DNA of 64,000 nucleotides from Mesorhizobium sp. M9A.F.Ca.ET.002.03.1.2 (GTDB lineage: Bacteria > Pseudomonadota > Alphaproteobacteria > Rhizobiales > Rhizobiaceae): positions 1,233,001 through 1,297,000 of the forward strand of contig NZ_CP034443.1 in assembly GCF_003952365.1 (NCBI RefSeq). The letters are read 5' to 3'. The notes beneath the pieces were generated by a model, which was given only the letters and a program-made list of their open reading frames with translations, was not told where the DNA came from and did not search any database. This document shows, piece after piece, positions 19,803-29,113 of this stretch. The first letter of the stretch is position 1, and every line of letters begins with the position of its first letter. The translations under genes and the position numbers were made by a program.

Positions 19803-21422
19803 TCAGAACAAGCGAAACCTGCGTGGTGATTTTTCGTTCTCGTCGTCCGGGTCGACGCCGGGGTCGTCGGGCAGCCGGGCCAGTTCCTCCGCCGGCTCGA
19901 CAGCTTCGGCATCCGGTGGCACCGAGGCAAAGGCCGAAGCGGTGACCGGCGTGACATGGTCTTCGCTACCTTCCGATGCCGCAGCCGTGATCGGTCTTTC
20001 GGCCGAAACAGCGGGGTTCAGCTCGATCACGTTTTCCTTTGCCGGCACATTTTCCTTTGCCGGCTTGATTGGCGCCGCAATGGTCGGCACCGCGGCGCCC
20101 GGCGCGTCCTCATCACTGTCGATGAGCTGGCCGAGCCGCTCCAACGGCGCCCGCCATTCGAAGGCGTCGAGCTTGCCGGTGATCGGCGACACCGGCGCCC
20201 AGCGTTCGGAGGCGACGCCGTCGGCAACCCAGGCCGGATCGCGCGGTGCACGCACTGCCTTGGACAACAGCTGCCGCACCTTGCCCTGATCGCCGGTCTC
20301 GGCCTCCTCGATGTCGGCCAGCAGCAGATAGGCGCCTTCGCGACGGTCCATGCGAATGGCTGCCTCGGCCTCCCGGCGGGCGGTTGAAAAATCCTGCGCG
20401 TCGAGCGCGGCGCGCGCCACCGCCAGCGAGGATTCGGCGTGGTTCTTCTTCATCTCCTGCAGCTTCCTCGCCCGGTTCAGCCGGTCGAGCACGGCGTCCG
20501 CAGGCCGGGCGTGGGTGTAAAGCTCGGCGATCTCCGGATGCGGCTCGGCCTTCCACGCCGCTTCCAGTATCTTCGAGCCCTTGCGCACATCGTTCTCACG
20601 AAACAGCATTTTGGCGGCGACGACCGCCGCCGGCGCGAAATCCGGCCGCAGCCGGTTGGCCTCGAGGGCGGCGGTTCTGGCGGCATTGGGGTCACTGTCG
20701 ATCAGCGCCTGCGCCTTGGCGGTGAGCAGCACGGCGCGGCGCCGGTTGGCGGCGTCGCGTTCGATCTGCCGCGTCGATTTCTGCGCCTCGACCAGTTTCA
20801 GCGCGCCGTCCCAGTCGCCGCGCCCGGTCAGGTCTTCCAGCGTCGATTCGGCGGCCCAGGCCAGTTGCGGCGCCATCACCGCGGCGCGCCCGGCATAGTG
20901 CCGCGCCGCGTTGCGATCGCCGAGGCGCTCGGCCTCGAGATAGAGCCCGCGCAGGCCAAGCAGCCGCATTTCCGGATCGTCGAGCATGGTTTCGAACTTC
21001 TCGCGCGCGCCCTCATGGTCGCCTTCGAGCAGCGAGGCCTGCGCCTCCAGCAACTGGATCAGCGGCTCCTGGTCGGAGCGGATCAGCTTTGCCGCTTCCT
21101 TGGTCTTCTTGCGGGCGAGTGCCCCGTCACCGGCGCCGGCGGCGATCATGCCGGTCGACAGCGCCTGATAACCACGATCGCGGCGGCGCACGCGGAAATA
21201 GCGCGAGATGGTGTAGGGACTGTTCCATAGCGATTTGATCAGCCACCAGACGATCATCACCGCGGCAACGACGGCGACGACCGCCACCGCCGCCACCATC
21301 AGGCTGACCTGGTATTGATAGCCGCTGAAGGTGACGACCATCTCGCCCGGCCGGTCTGCCAGCCAGGCGAAACCCAGCCCGAGCGCGAAAACGACGGCGA
21401 GGAAGAGGAGAATGCGAATCAT
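19803..21422 (-). CDS. HemY-like membrane protein with TPR repeats
   Basis: A 539-aa protein of the HemY_N/TPR family. Two N-terminal membrane segments (about 4-20 and 40-65, joined by a short periplasmic loop) precede a long cytoplasmic helical region of tetratricopeptide-like repeats (about 85-400) and a low-complexity acidic tail. Despite the name, proteins of this type in proteobacteria are associated with haem synthesis by gene position, not by a shown reaction. It starts 14 bp after the Mic60-like gene, in the hemC-hemD cluster. The ATG at 21422 gives a standard N-terminus. Confidence 0.88.
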   Translation of the reverse strand: MIRILLFLAVVFALGLGFAWLADRPGEMVVTFSGYQYQVSLMVAAVAVVAVVAAVMIVWWLIKSLWNSPYTISRYFRVRRRDRGYQALSTGMIAAGAGDGALARKKTKEAAKLIRSDQEPLIQLLEAQASLLEGDHEGAREKFETMLDDPEMRLLGLRGLYLEAERLGDRNAARHYAGRAAVMAPQLAWAAESTLEDLTGRGDWDGALKLVEAQKSTRQIERDAANRRRAVLLTAKAQALIDSDPNAARTAALEANRLRPDFAPAAVVAAKMLFRENDVRKGSKILEAAWKAEPHPEIAELYTHARPADAVLDRLNRARKLQEMKKNHAESSLAVARAALDAQDFSTARREAEAAIRMDRREGAYLLLADIEEAETGDQGKVRQLLSKAVRAPRDPAWVADGVASERWAPVSPITGKLDAFEWRAPLERLGQLIDSDEDAPGAAVPTIAAPIKPAKENVPAKENVIELNPAVSAERPITAAASEGSEDHVTPVTASAFASVPPDAEAVEPAEELARLPDDPGVDPDDENEKSPRRFRLF

Positions 21423-21435
21423 CGGGTTTTCCTCA

Positions 21436-23010
21436 TCACGCCTTCATCGCGCCTGATATCAACGCGTCGACCTCAGTCTCGACCTCGATTCGCGCTTTCA
21501 GTTTGCCGGCAAAGTCGGCGCCGGCGGCCTTCACGGCCTCTGGCAGCGCATCGTATTCGCTGAGCGCCTTGGCGTAGTCGCCCTGGTTGACCGCCACCTC
21601 CATGCGCGCGACGGTTTCCGGCGCGCCGGCGCCTTCGACGGCACCGATCGGCCTGACCTTGACCAGCGATTCGGCGCTCGACAAAAGGTTCTGCAGGAAG
21701 CCGGCATTCTCATCGACTGGCGCGGCGGCGGCGACCATGGCACTGGCCGCGGCGTCTGCCTCCGCCGCGATTTCGGCGCGGGTCGGAACGCCCTTTTCGG
21801 CGTGGGGACGCAGCTTCGCAATCTGCGGTGCGTCCGGTGAAATCGCCGCAAGAGTTTCGAGTTCGGCCGCGAAGGGCGCGCCGCGGTCGAGTGCCGCCTT
21901 CAGCGCCGACGCGGCGATGGCTAGCGCGATCTTCGGCTGCCCCGCCTGTGCCTCGACCTTGCCGGAAAGCTGCGACACCGACTGTTCCAGCGCCGCAAGC
22001 CGACTTTCCTGCGCCTTCGTCGCCTCGCCGGCGGATTTCACCGCCGCGTCGAACCCGGCCAGCTTTTCGTTGAGCGGCCCGAGATCGGCCGGCGCCGTGT
22101 TGCCGGCCTCGCCGAGGGCCGCGACCGCCGTCTCGATCTGCCTGACCTTGTCGCCAAGTGCCGCAAGCCCGGCGGTGTCGCCAGCCTGCTCGACCGCCGA
22201 TTTCAGCGCCGCGACATCCGCCTTGACCTGATCCAGCGCCGACGACAGCCCATCCACCTTGGCCGTCACATCGCTGTTGCCGGCCGAGTCCTTGAGCCCG
22301 GCGATCTCGCTCTTCAGCGAAGCGATTTCGCCATTGATGCCATCGAGCGATACGCTGCCCGCGCCTGGCGCGCCAATGAGGCCGGCAAACTGCAGCCCTC
22401 CGGCGGCGGCCAGCGCGATGACGCCGCCGATAATGCCGGCAGCGATGCCGTTGATGCCGCCACGCTTCGGCTGCGCTGCCATGTCGTCATTCCTCGTTTG
22501 GGCTTCTTTCGGCGCTTCTTCGCTTCCGCTGGCCCCCGTCCCGCTGGCCCCCGTCCCGCTGGCCCCCATCCCGCTGGCCCCCATCCGGCTGGCCCCCATC
22601 CGGCTGGCTTTGGCCGATGCGTCGTCGAAACTGTAGTCGAAGGCCCGATTCGCCGATGCCTCCGAGCCGGCCGGATAAGTGGATTTTGATTCTTCTGGAC
22701 GCTTGGTGCCGACCTCTGCTGGCTCTTCCGAGCCGGCCTGCGGCGCCGCGTCGGCATGTTCCCACGGCTCGAGATCGGTCTGGTCGGCATGCACCGGTTC
22801 GTCAGGGACCTCCGGCTGCGAGGCGGCTTCTTCCACCTTCGCCTCCTCGGTCTGGGCTCCCTCGGCCTGGTCTTCCTCGGTCCGTGCCCCCTCAGTCCGT
22901 GGCTTGGCGGCATCCTCGTCGGCAACGCGCGAGACGGCGCCGGGCTCGAGCTCGATGGTCACCGGCTCGCGACGGCTTTTCGAATGCCGCATTTTCGGCG
23001 TCTTGACCAT
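21436..23010 (-). CDS. mitofilin/Mic60-like inner-membrane protein
   Basis: A 524-aa protein with an N-terminal acidic, low-complexity cytoplasmic region, one membrane segment (about 178-208, GGINGIAAGIIGGVIALAAAGG), a long coiled coil (about 220-370) and a C-terminal mitofilin-type domain. This is the architecture of alphaproteobacterial Mic60, the ancestor of the mitochondrial cristae protein, and its place between hemD and the HemY-like gene is the known conserved one. The start is the ATG at 23010 with GGAG eight bases upstream. Residues just before the membrane segment are a five-fold MGAS-type repeat coded by a 15-bp minisatellite. Confidence 0.85.
   Translation of the reverse strand: MVKTPKMRHSKSRREPVTIELEPGAVSRVADEDAAKPRTEGARTEEDQAEGAQTEEAKVEEAASQPEVPDEPVHADQTDLEPWEHADAAPQAGSEEPAEVGTKRPEESKSTYPAGSEASANRAFDYSFDDASAKASRMGASRMGASGMGASGTGASGTGASGSEEAPKEAQTRNDDMAAQPKRGGINGIAAGIIGGVIALAAAGGLQFAGLIGAPGAGSVSLDGINGEIASLKSEIAGLKDSAGNSDVTAKVDGLSSALDQVKADVAALKSAVEQAGDTAGLAALGDKVRQIETAVAALGEAGNTAPADLGPLNEKLAGFDAAVKSAGEATKAQESRLAALEQSVSQLSGKVEAQAGQPKIALAIAASALKAALDRGAPFAAELETLAAISPDAPQIAKLRPHAEKGVPTRAEIAAEADAAASAMVAAAAPVDENAGFLQNLLSSAESLVKVRPIGAVEGAGAPETVARMEVAVNQGDYAKALSEYDALPEAVKAAGADFAGKLKARIEVETEVDALISGAMKA
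22528..22602. repeat. 15-bp minisatellite, five units, inside the Mic60-like gene
   Basis: Five consecutive 15-bp units of the form GCTGGCCCCCRTCCS, in frame, encode GTGAS/GMGAS/RMGAS pentapeptides. Units 1-2 and units 4-5 are identical to each other, which points to recent slippage or unequal exchange. The copy number is likely to vary between strains. Confidence 0.9.
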
Positions 23011-23130
23011 GCTTTGGCTCCGCAAAAATTCGCTTCGGGATGGTTCAGAAAGGGTCTAGCACATCACCAAGCGGTGAAAAGGGGCGGCGTGATGACACGG
23101 GGCTTCGAAGGATAGCGTCGACTCCGGAAA

Positions 23131-23156
23131 TAAAAAACCCGCCTCGGCGGGCGGGT
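23131..23156 (-). terminator. rho-independent terminator of hemC-hemD
   Basis: On the minus strand arms ACCCGCC and GGCGGGT (6-base loop) are followed by a run of T (plus-strand A run at 23131-23136). It lies about 150 bp beyond the hemD stop and separates hemCD from the Mic60-like gene, whose own promoter should lie between here and 23010. The stretch 23160-23300 is AT-rich with nothing else recognised. Confidence 0.75.
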
Positions 23157-23302
23157 CGTTGGCGCAATCAACACCATACAAAAATTACTAACATAATTGC
23201 CGGCACAAAGCAAGAACAAATACGCTATACCTCAGGCAATCGCCCAGCCCCTCATCGACCTGCCGGCACCTTCTGCCCGGACGGAGCAGCGGCGGATGCC
23301 GG

Positions 23303-24019
23303 TCAGCGGCGTACCTGCAAAAGTTCCAGCAGCGCGTCTTCGCTGGGTTCCGGCGCAATGCGGATTTCTTTGTCGGCGACGTCGCCCAGGGCTGCGGCGA
23401 TACGTCCGGACAGGGCGAAGAAACATGTGTTTTCAAAAAGCGCACACAGCGCCGGCCGCTCGGTCAGGGCCTGCATCGCTGCCGCCGCCTTGGCCGAATA
23501 GAGCAGCACCGCTTCAACCGGCTGGCCGGACAGGCGCGCAAGGATTGCGGCGTCCGAATAGCCTGGCGCAACGGTGTCGTAGGTCTCGATGGCGCGGACG
23601 TGGATACACGCGGCCTTCAGCCGCGCCTCGAACGCCGGAAACCGCACGCGTCCGCACAGATAGACGACCGTACCAGCCGCGAAGCCGCCGGCAAGCGCAT
23701 CGGCCAGCGCCTCGGCATCGCCCAGGCCTTCGCTGACGGACGGGAATCCCGCCGCGCGGGCTGCTTCCGCCGTCCTTTTGCCGACGGCGTGACAGGGCAA
23801 GGCGGCGAGCGCCGCGATGATTTCCTTCGGCGCATGGCGCACGGCATTGGCACTGGTGACCGCGACGGCCGCGGCATTGTCGGCGACGGCATCGGCATCG
23901 ACCGGCAGAGCCACCGTTTCGGTCAACGGCAACAGGACCGGCTGGAAACCCTGGTCCTCGAGCCGCCGCATTGTGCGCGAGGCGCCCGGCTCCGGCCTCG
24001 TCACCAGGACGCGAACCAT
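23303..24019 (-). CDS. hemD: uroporphyrinogen-III synthase
   Basis: A 238-aa enzyme that closes hydroxymethylbilane to uroporphyrinogen III. Sequence conservation in HemD is low; the call rests on the N-terminal VLVTRPEPGASRT, the central VTSANAVRH segment, the C-terminal LLYSAKAAAAM region, the usual length and the position one base after hemC (TGACATG). No fused methyltransferase is present. The longer open frame upstream overlaps hemC and is not used. Confidence 0.9.
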   Translation of the reverse strand: MVRVLVTRPEPGASRTMRRLEDQGFQPVLLPLTETVALPVDADAVADNAAAVAVTSANAVRHAPKEIIAALAALPCHAVGKRTAEAARAAGFPSVSEGLGDAEALADALAGGFAAGTVVYLCGRVRFPAFEARLKAACIHVRAIETYDTVAPGYSDAAILARLSGQPVEAVLLYSAKAAAAMQALTERPALCALFENTCFFALSGRIAAALGDVADKEIRIAPEPSEDALLELLQVRR

Positions 24020-24020
24020 G

Positions 24021-24947
24021 TCAGGCCCAGCCGTCGAAGAATTTTTCGCCGGCCCTGGCCCGCACGGTCCTGGCGGCGTCCTCGCCGATGCGGGCGGCAT
24101 CTTGCGCCGGGCCTTGCGCCTTGACTTCATGCGATTCGGCGCCATCCGGCGAGATGATCAGCCCGGCGAAGGATAGGGTGCCGTCGGCGATCGTCGCATG
24201 GCCGGCGATCGGCGTGCGGCACGACCCGTCGAGCGCGGCCAGGAAGGCGCGTTCGCAGGCCAGCGCCTGCCCGGTGGGCACGTCATGGATCGGCCTCAGC
24301 ATCCTTTCCACATCGCGATCGCCGATGCGGCTTTCGATGCAGATCGCGCCTTGCCCCGGTGCTGGCGGAAAGATGTCGAGTGGCATCAGGTCGGTAATGA
24401 CATCTTCGAGCCCGAGCCGCTTCAGCCCGGCATAAGCGAGGATGGTGCCGTCGGCGACGCCCTCGTCCAGCTTGCGCAGCCGCGTCTGCACATTGCCGCG
24501 GAACATCACCACATCGAGGTCCGGCCGCATGCGCCGGATCAGCGCCTGACGCCTGAGCGACGACGAACCGACCTTCGCGCCCTGCGGCAGCTCGGCGATT
24601 GCTTTCGCCGCCTTGCCGACGAAAGCGTCGCGTGCGTCCTCGCGCGGCAGGAAAGCGGCAAGTTCCAGCCCGTCGGGCAACACAGTCGGCATGTCCTTCG
24701 ACGAATGCACGGCGATGTCGATGCGGCGCTCAAGCAGCGCTTCCTCGATCTCCTTGGTGAACAGCCCCTTGCCGCCGGCTTCCGACAGCGGCCGGTCCTG
24801 GATGCGGTCGCCGCTGGTCGAGATGACGATGATTTCGAATGCCTCGACCGGCATGCCATGCGCGGCCATCAGCCGCGCCTGCGTTTCATGCGCCTGCGCC
24901 AGTGCCAGCGGGCTGCCGCGTGTTCCGATTTTCAAGGTTGTTTGCAT
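24021..24947 (-). CDS. hemC: hydroxymethylbilane synthase (porphobilinogen deaminase)
   Basis: A 308-aa cytosolic enzyme that polymerises four porphobilinogens. It begins [13 protein letters not shown], contains [14 protein letters not shown] near 80, and carries the cysteine that binds the dipyrromethane cofactor in [12 protein letters not shown] near residue 242. The ATG at 24947 (MQTTLKIG) is the expected start; the frame is open further upstream without family similarity. It is divergent from tsaD with a 101-bp gap that must hold both promoters. Confidence 0.95.
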   Translation of the reverse strand: MQTTLKIGTRGSPLALAQAHETQARLMAAHGMPVEAFEIIVISTSGDRIQDRPLSEAGGKGLFTKEIEEALLERRIDIAVHSSKDMPTVLPDGLELAAFLPREDARDAFVGKAAKAIAELPQGAKVGSSSLRRQALIRRMRPDLDVVMFRGNVQTRLRKLDEGVADGTILAYAGLKRLGLEDVITDLMPLDIFPPAPGQGAICIESRIGDRDVERMLRPIHDVPTGQALACERAFLAALDGSCRTPIAGHATIADGTLSFAGLIISPDGAESHEVKAQGPAQDAARIGEDAARTVRARAGEKFFDGWA

Positions 24948-25048
24948 GGCGCGCAGTCCGTGATAACCCCCGGCAGATTGAGACCGTTTTCCGGGCTTTC
25001 TCCTAGCGGGGAAAGGCCGGTTGTACAATCTCTAGAGGCAGCGACGAA

Positions 25049-26137
25049 TTGATCCGCGTTCTGGGCATTGAGACGAGTTGCGACGAGACAGCCGCCAGCG
25101 TGGTAGCGCTGGATGGTGATTCAACGCCCAGGATCCTGTCCGATATCGTGCTCAGCCAGATCGAGGAGCATGCCGCCTTCGGCGGAGTCGTGCCGGAGAT
25201 CGCCGCGCGCGCCCATGTCGAGGCACTGGACGACATCATCGGGGCGGCGCTGGCCGATTCGGGCGTCGATCTCGCCGACATCGACGCGATTGCCGCGACC
25301 GCCGGCCCCGGCCTCGTCGGCGGGCTGATCGTCGGGCTGATGACGGCGAAGGCGATCGCGGCGGCAGCAAACAAGCCGCTGATCGCCATCAACCACCTCG
25401 AAGGCCATGCGCTGACCGCGCGGCTGACCGATGGGCTCGATTTTCCCTACCTCCTGCTGCTGGTATCCGGCGGCCACACGCAGATCGTCGCGGTGCGCGG
25501 CGTCGGCGACTACCAGCGCTGGGCGACGACGATCGACGATGCGCTCGGCGAAGCCTTCGACAAGACGGCCAAGATGCTCGGCCTGCCCTATCCCGGTGGA
25601 CCCAATGTCGAGAAGACGGCAGCAGACGGCGATGCCGCGCGCTTCGCCTTTCCCCGCCCGATGAAGGGCTCGGCACAGCCCGATTTCTCCTTTTCCGGAT
25701 TGAAGACCGCCGTGCGCCAGGCGGCGACGGCCATCGCCCCGTTGAGCGACCAGGACGTGGCCGACATCTGCGCCTCGTTCCAGGCGGCAGTGGCGGATGC
25801 GCTGGACGACCGTGTTTCGCGGGCGCTGGTGCGTTTTCGCGAGGCGTTTCCCGACATGCAAAATCCGGCGCTGGTCGTTGCTGGCGGCGTCGCCGCCAAC
25901 CGCACGATCAAGGCGACACTGGAAGCCCTGTGCGAGCAGGCCGGTTTTGCCTTTGTCGCGCCGCCGCTCAAACTCTGCACCGACAATGCGGCGATGATCG
26001 CCTGGGCCGGCATCGAAAGGCTGCGCGCCGGTATATCAGGTGAGAACACCGCCGATTTCGTGCCGCGCTCGCGCTGGCCGCTGGACAGCATCTCTGCCCC
26101 GATGGTCGGTTCGGGCCGGCGTGGGGCCAAGGCATGA
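25049..26137 (+). CDS. tsaD: tRNA N6-adenosine threonylcarbamoyltransferase
   Basis: A 362-aa ASKHA-fold enzyme that adds threonylcarbamoyl to A37 of ANN-decoding tRNAs, working with TsaB, TsaC and TsaE. It opens [16 protein letters not shown], has the metal-binding NHLEGH motif near 111 (HxExH) and [12 protein letters not shown] and [10 protein letters not shown] segments. The start is a TTG at 25049, about ten bases after AGAGG; no ATG fits. Its stop overlaps the gpsA start (ATGA). The hemC / tsaD divergent order is common in Rhizobiales. Confidence 0.95.
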   Translation: MIRVLGIETSCDETAASVVALDGDSTPRILSDIVLSQIEEHAAFGGVVPEIAARAHVEALDDIIGAALADSGVDLADIDAIAATAGPGLVGGLIVGLMTAKAIAAAANKPLIAINHLEGHALTARLTDGLDFPYLLLLVSGGHTQIVAVRGVGDYQRWATTIDDALGEAFDKTAKMLGLPYPGGPNVEKTAADGDAARFAFPRPMKGSAQPDFSFSGLKTAVRQAATAIAPLSDQDVADICASFQAAVADALDDRVSRALVRFREAFPDMQNPALVVAGGVAANRTIKATLEALCEQAGFAFVAPPLKLCTDNAAMIAWAGIERLRAGISGENTADFVPRSRWPLDSISAPMVGSGRRGAKA

Positions 26138-26178
26138 ATGCCAAGAGCGTGAATGTCAGGGGCGTGAATGCCAAAGGC
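26134..26178. repeat. three in-frame 15-bp repeats at the gpsA start
   Basis: Units ATGAATGCCAAGAGC, GTGAATGTCAGGGGC and GTGAATGCCAAAGGC are successive degenerate copies. They add NxxxV pentapeptides to the enzyme N-terminus and multiply possible ATG/GTG start codons. Confidence 0.75.
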
Positions 26179-27180
26179 GTAGATGGTCGGCGCCCAAGCG
26201 GCTGGCGCGTCGCCGTGCTTGGCGGTGGCGCCTGGGGCACGGCGCTGGCGCTGGCCATGTTGCGCGCCGGTCATTTCGTCCGTCTCTATGCGCGCGACCC
26301 GGAGACCGTCGCCGCGATCGACCGTGGCGAGAACCCGCGCTATCTGCCCGGCATCGCGCTCCAGGCCGGTATCGTGGCGACGAGCGACGTCGAGGCCGCG
26401 CTCGACGGCGCCGACTGCGTGCTGGCGGTGACGCCGGCGCAATCGCTGCGCGCCATGCTGGCAACCGCGAAAGACCATGTGCCGAAAGGCGTCCCGCTGG
26501 TTCTCTGCGCCAAGGGCATCGAGCGCGACACCGGCGCATTGCTGTCGGCGATCGCTGGGGACATCCTGCCCGGAAATCCGGTCGCCGCTCTCTCCGGCCC
26601 GAGTTTCGCCACCGACGTCGCAAGGGGCCTGCCGACGGCCGTAGTGGTCGCCGCTCGTCGTCCGGATCTGGCTGCCGACCTTGCCGCCCGCTTTTCGGCT
26701 GAGAATCTGCGCTGCTATTCGAGCGACGACCTCATCGGCGTCGAGATCGGCGGCGCGCTGAAGAACGTCTTCGCCATCGCCTCAGGCGCTGTCACCGGCG
26801 CCCGGCTCGGGGCCAGCGCCCAGGCCGCCATGGTGACGCGCGGCTTCGTCGAATTGCGCCGCATCGGCGCTGCCTTCGGCGCGAAACCGGAGACGCTGAT
26901 GGGGCTTTCAGGCCTCGGCGATCTTTTGCTCACCTGCTCGTCCGCCCAGTCGCGCAATTTCGCCTATGGGCTGGCGATGGGGCAAGGCAAGCCACTTGCC
27001 GGCCTGCCATTGGCGGAAGGCGTGCCGACGGCGGCGATCGCCGCCCGCATCGCCACCGAACGCAAGATCGACGCACCGATCATCACAGCCGTGTCAGCCA
27101 TACTGGACGGCACCATCACCATAAACCAGGCTGTGTCGGCGCTGATGACACGACCGCTGAAGACCGAAACCGACGTATGA
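26134..27180 (+). CDS. gpsA: glycerol-3-phosphate dehydrogenase [NAD(P)+]
   Basis: A 348-aa enzyme making sn-glycerol 3-phosphate for phospholipid synthesis. The Rossmann motif [10 protein letters not shown] is at 29-38 and the family signatures [17 protein letters not shown] and [14 protein letters not shown] follow. The ATG overlaps the tsaD stop by four bases. The N-terminus has about 20 residues before the fold that are a three-fold pentapeptide repeat ([15 protein letters not shown]), absent from the typical enzyme, so an internal start cannot be excluded although none has a better ribosome-binding site. Confidence 0.93.
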   Translation: MNAKSVNVRGVNAKGVDGRRPSGWRVAVLGGGAWGTALALAMLRAGHFVRLYARDPETVAAIDRGENPRYLPGIALQAGIVATSDVEAALDGADCVLAVTPAQSLRAMLATAKDHVPKGVPLVLCAKGIERDTGALLSAIAGDILPGNPVAALSGPSFATDVARGLPTAVVVAARRPDLAADLAARFSAENLRCYSSDDLIGVEIGGALKNVFAIASGAVTGARLGASAQAAMVTRGFVELRRIGAAFGAKPETLMGLSGLGDLLLTCSSAQSRNFAYGLAMGQGKPLAGLPLAEGVPTAAIAARIATERKIDAPIITAVSAILDGTITINQAVSALMTRPLKTETDV

Positions 27181-27205
27181 TTTCGAACAATCCGGAGATG
27201 GAAGA

Positions 27206-27502
27206 ATGCTGTTTGCGTTGATTTGCAAGGACAAGCCGGGCAGCCTGCAGGTGCGCGTCGATACAAGGCCTGCCCATGTCATCTTCCTGGAAGGCCTGAA
27301 CGGCGAGGGGAAGCTCGCGTTCGCTGGGCCGTTTCTCGACGCCGAGGGCAAACCCAACGGCACGCTCGCTGTAATCGAGGCACCGGACATGGCAGCGGCA
27401 GAAGCCCTGTCGGCTGCCGATCCCTATGCCAAGGCAGGGCTGTTCGAGAGCGTCGAAATCCGGCAGTGGAACTGGGTGTTCAACAAGCCGTCGGCTGCCT
27501 GA
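27206..27502 (+). CDS. YciI-family protein
   Basis: A 98-aa protein of the YCII superfamily (ferredoxin-like fold). It starts MLFALICKDKPGSLQVRVDTRPAH; the His27 and Asp residues correspond to the putative catalytic His-Asp pair of YciI. It lies 25 bp after gpsA with a GGAG ribosome-binding site and ends 27 bp before the EVE-domain gene, so it belongs to the tsaD-gpsA-led run of genes. The exact reaction of YciI proteins is not established. Confidence 0.88.
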   Translation: MLFALICKDKPGSLQVRVDTRPAHVIFLEGLNGEGKLAFAGPFLDAEGKPNGTLAVIEAPDMAAAEALSAADPYAKAGLFESVEIRQWNWVFNKPSAA

Positions 27503-27529
27503 TCTCCAGGCGCCAGGAGGAGCAAAACA

Positions 27530-27955
27530 ATGAACTACTGGCTGTTCAAATCGGAACCCTCGGTCTTCTCCTTCGCGGCGCTGAAGGCGAAGGGCAAGGC
27601 CGGCACGCAGTGGGACGGCGTGCGCAACTATGCGGCACGCAACAACATGAAGGCGATGCAGATCGGCGATCTCGGCTTCTTTTACCATTCCAACGACGGG
27701 CTCGACGTGGTCGGCATCGCCGAGGTCTGCGCGCTGGCCCATCCCGATACCACCACTGACGATCCACGCTGGGAATGCGTCGACATCCGCGCCGTCAAGG
27801 ATGTGCCGAAGCCGGTGACGCTGGAACAGGTCAAGGCCAATCCCAAGCTCGCCGAAATGGCGCTGGTCCGGCTCGGACGGCTTTCCGTGCAGCCGGTGAC
27901 GTCGGCCGAATGGAAAGAGGTCTGCCGCATGGGCGGCCTGACGCCGGCTCCGTGA
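27530..27955 (+). CDS. EVE domain-containing protein
   Basis: A 141-aa protein that is one EVE domain, the PUA-like fold that reads modified bases in DNA or RNA (similar to THYN1). The hallmark opening YWLFKSEPSVFSF is followed by WDGVRNYAARNNM and GDLGFFYHSN, which line the aromatic cage. It is preceded by AGGAGG. Linkage to YciI upstream and a small methyltransferase downstream is widespread in alphaproteobacteria. EVE proteins are sometimes linked to modification-dependent restriction, but nothing else here suggests defence. Confidence 0.92.
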   Translation: MNYWLFKSEPSVFSFAALKAKGKAGTQWDGVRNYAARNNMKAMQIGDLGFFYHSNDGLDVVGIAEVCALAHPDTTTDDPRWECVDIRAVKDVPKPVTLEQVKANPKLAEMALVRLGRLSVQPVTSAEWKEVCRMGGLTPAP

Positions 27956-28608
27956 CGGTGCTCACGCCAAACAGCGCGAAGAAATTCATCCTCGACAACA
28001 CGGCGCTGATGGCGCCGCCGCATGTGCCGGAGATCCTGCTGCATCTGGCCGACGAAGCGCATGATTTGTGGCAGCGGACCGAGGACGAACTGGCTGATAT
28101 CGGCCTGCCGCCGCCCTTCTGGGCCTTTGCCTGGGCCGGCGGCCAGGGTCTTGCCCGCTACATCCTCGACAATTCGTCTGACGTGCACGGCAAGCGCGTG
28201 CTCGACTTCGCCTCCGGTTCCGGCCTTGTCGCCATCGCGGCAGTGAAGGCCGGCGCGGCAGAGGTGATCGCCGCCGACATCGACCCGTTCTGCGCGACCG
28301 CGATCCGCCTCAATGCCGAGGCCAATGGTGTCGAGATAGAGTTCCTGGGTACCGACTGCATCGGAACCGATGCCGGCTGGGATGTGGTTTTGGCCGGCGA
28401 CGTCTACTACGACAGGTCCTTCGCCGACAGGCTGATGCCGTGGTTCGCGATGCTGAAAGCGCGCGGCGCCGACATCCTCGTTGGCGATCCCGGCCGTTCC
28501 TATATGCCGAAGACAGGATTGGATCCGCTTGCGGTCTACGAGGTGACGGTGACGCGGGCGCTGGAGGACGCCGAAGTCAAGCGTACGACCGTCTGGCGCC
28601 TTGCTTGA
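27952..28608 (+). CDS. class I SAM-dependent methyltransferase (ETFB-KMT/nicotinamide MTase-like)
   Basis: A 218-aa methyltransferase with PPFWAFAWAGGQGLARY (near 43-59), the SAM motif VLDFASGSGLVAIAA near 80, and DVVLAGDVYYDR near 143, the pattern of METTL20-type protein lysine methyltransferases. The start is a GTG at 27952 overlapping the EVE stop (GTGA); a second GTG is two codons later. The likely target is a protein such as the electron-transfer flavoprotein beta subunit, inferred from family only. Confidence 0.85.
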   Translation: MTVLTPNSAKKFILDNTALMAPPHVPEILLHLADEAHDLWQRTEDELADIGLPPPFWAFAWAGGQGLARYILDNSSDVHGKRVLDFASGSGLVAIAAVKAGAAEVIAADIDPFCATAIRLNAEANGVEIEFLGTDCIGTDAGWDVVLAGDVYYDRSFADRLMPWFAMLKARGADILVGDPGRSYMPKTGLDPLAVYEVTVTRALEDAEVKRTTVWRLA

Positions 28609-28658
28609 CGACAGCGCCGAACAGGCGTTCCATCGCGCGTCATCCGGGAGGGACGTTC

Positions 28659-29081
28659 ATGGATTTTTCAGCGGTGAACTGGCTGGCAGTGATTGTCGCC
28701 GCCGTGGTGGCGTGGCTGTTCGGCGCCGCCTGGTACATGGCCTTGAGCAAGCCATGGCTGAAGGCCGCCAAGCTTGATCCCGCGACCATGAGTAAATCGC
28801 CGCTGCCCTTCGTCATCTCCTTCATCGCGGAACTGGTGATGGCGTTGGTCATGGCGCTGGTCCTCGGCGCAGTGACCGGCGGCGAACCGAGCCTCGTCGC
28901 CGGGCTCGTCTTCGGTTTCGTCCTCTGGTTGGGATTTGTCGCCACGACGCTATCCGTCAATCATCGCTACGAAGGTTTCGGCTGGGACCTTACCCTCATC
29001 GACAGCGGCCACTGGCTTGGCGTGCTGCTCCTCGTCGGCGCCGTGATCGGCTGGTTCGGCGTGGCGGAAGTCGCCGGCTGA
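28659..29081 (+). CDS. DUF1761 family membrane protein
   Basis: A 140-aa inner-membrane protein with four hydrophobic segments (about 5-27, 48-70, 76-98, 115-137) and the DUF1761 features WLFGAAWYMALSKPWLKA near 20 and a GFGWDLTLIDSGHWLG loop near 105. The ATG at 28659 is preceded by GGGAGGGA. Function of this family is unknown. It is 50 bp after the methyltransferase and converges on the LysR gene. Confidence 0.85.
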   Translation: MDFSAVNWLAVIVAAVVAWLFGAAWYMALSKPWLKAAKLDPATMSKSPLPFVISFIAELVMALVMALVLGAVTGGEPSLVAGLVFGFVLWLGFVATTLSVNHRYEGFGWDLTLIDSGHWLGVLLLVGAVIGWFGVAEVAG

Positions 29082-29113
29082 GCACTGCGGCGACGCCCGC
29101 TGATGTCGGCTGT

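Noticed and set aside
25049..26137. Frame 25121-25861 and others antisense to tsaD
   Set aside because: Shadow frames of a well-conserved gene.
27530..28608. EVE-domain protein plus methyltransferase as a modification-dependent defence pair
   Set aside because: The gene order is widespread housekeeping context in alphaproteobacteria, the methyltransferase resembles protein methyltransferases, and no nuclease is present.
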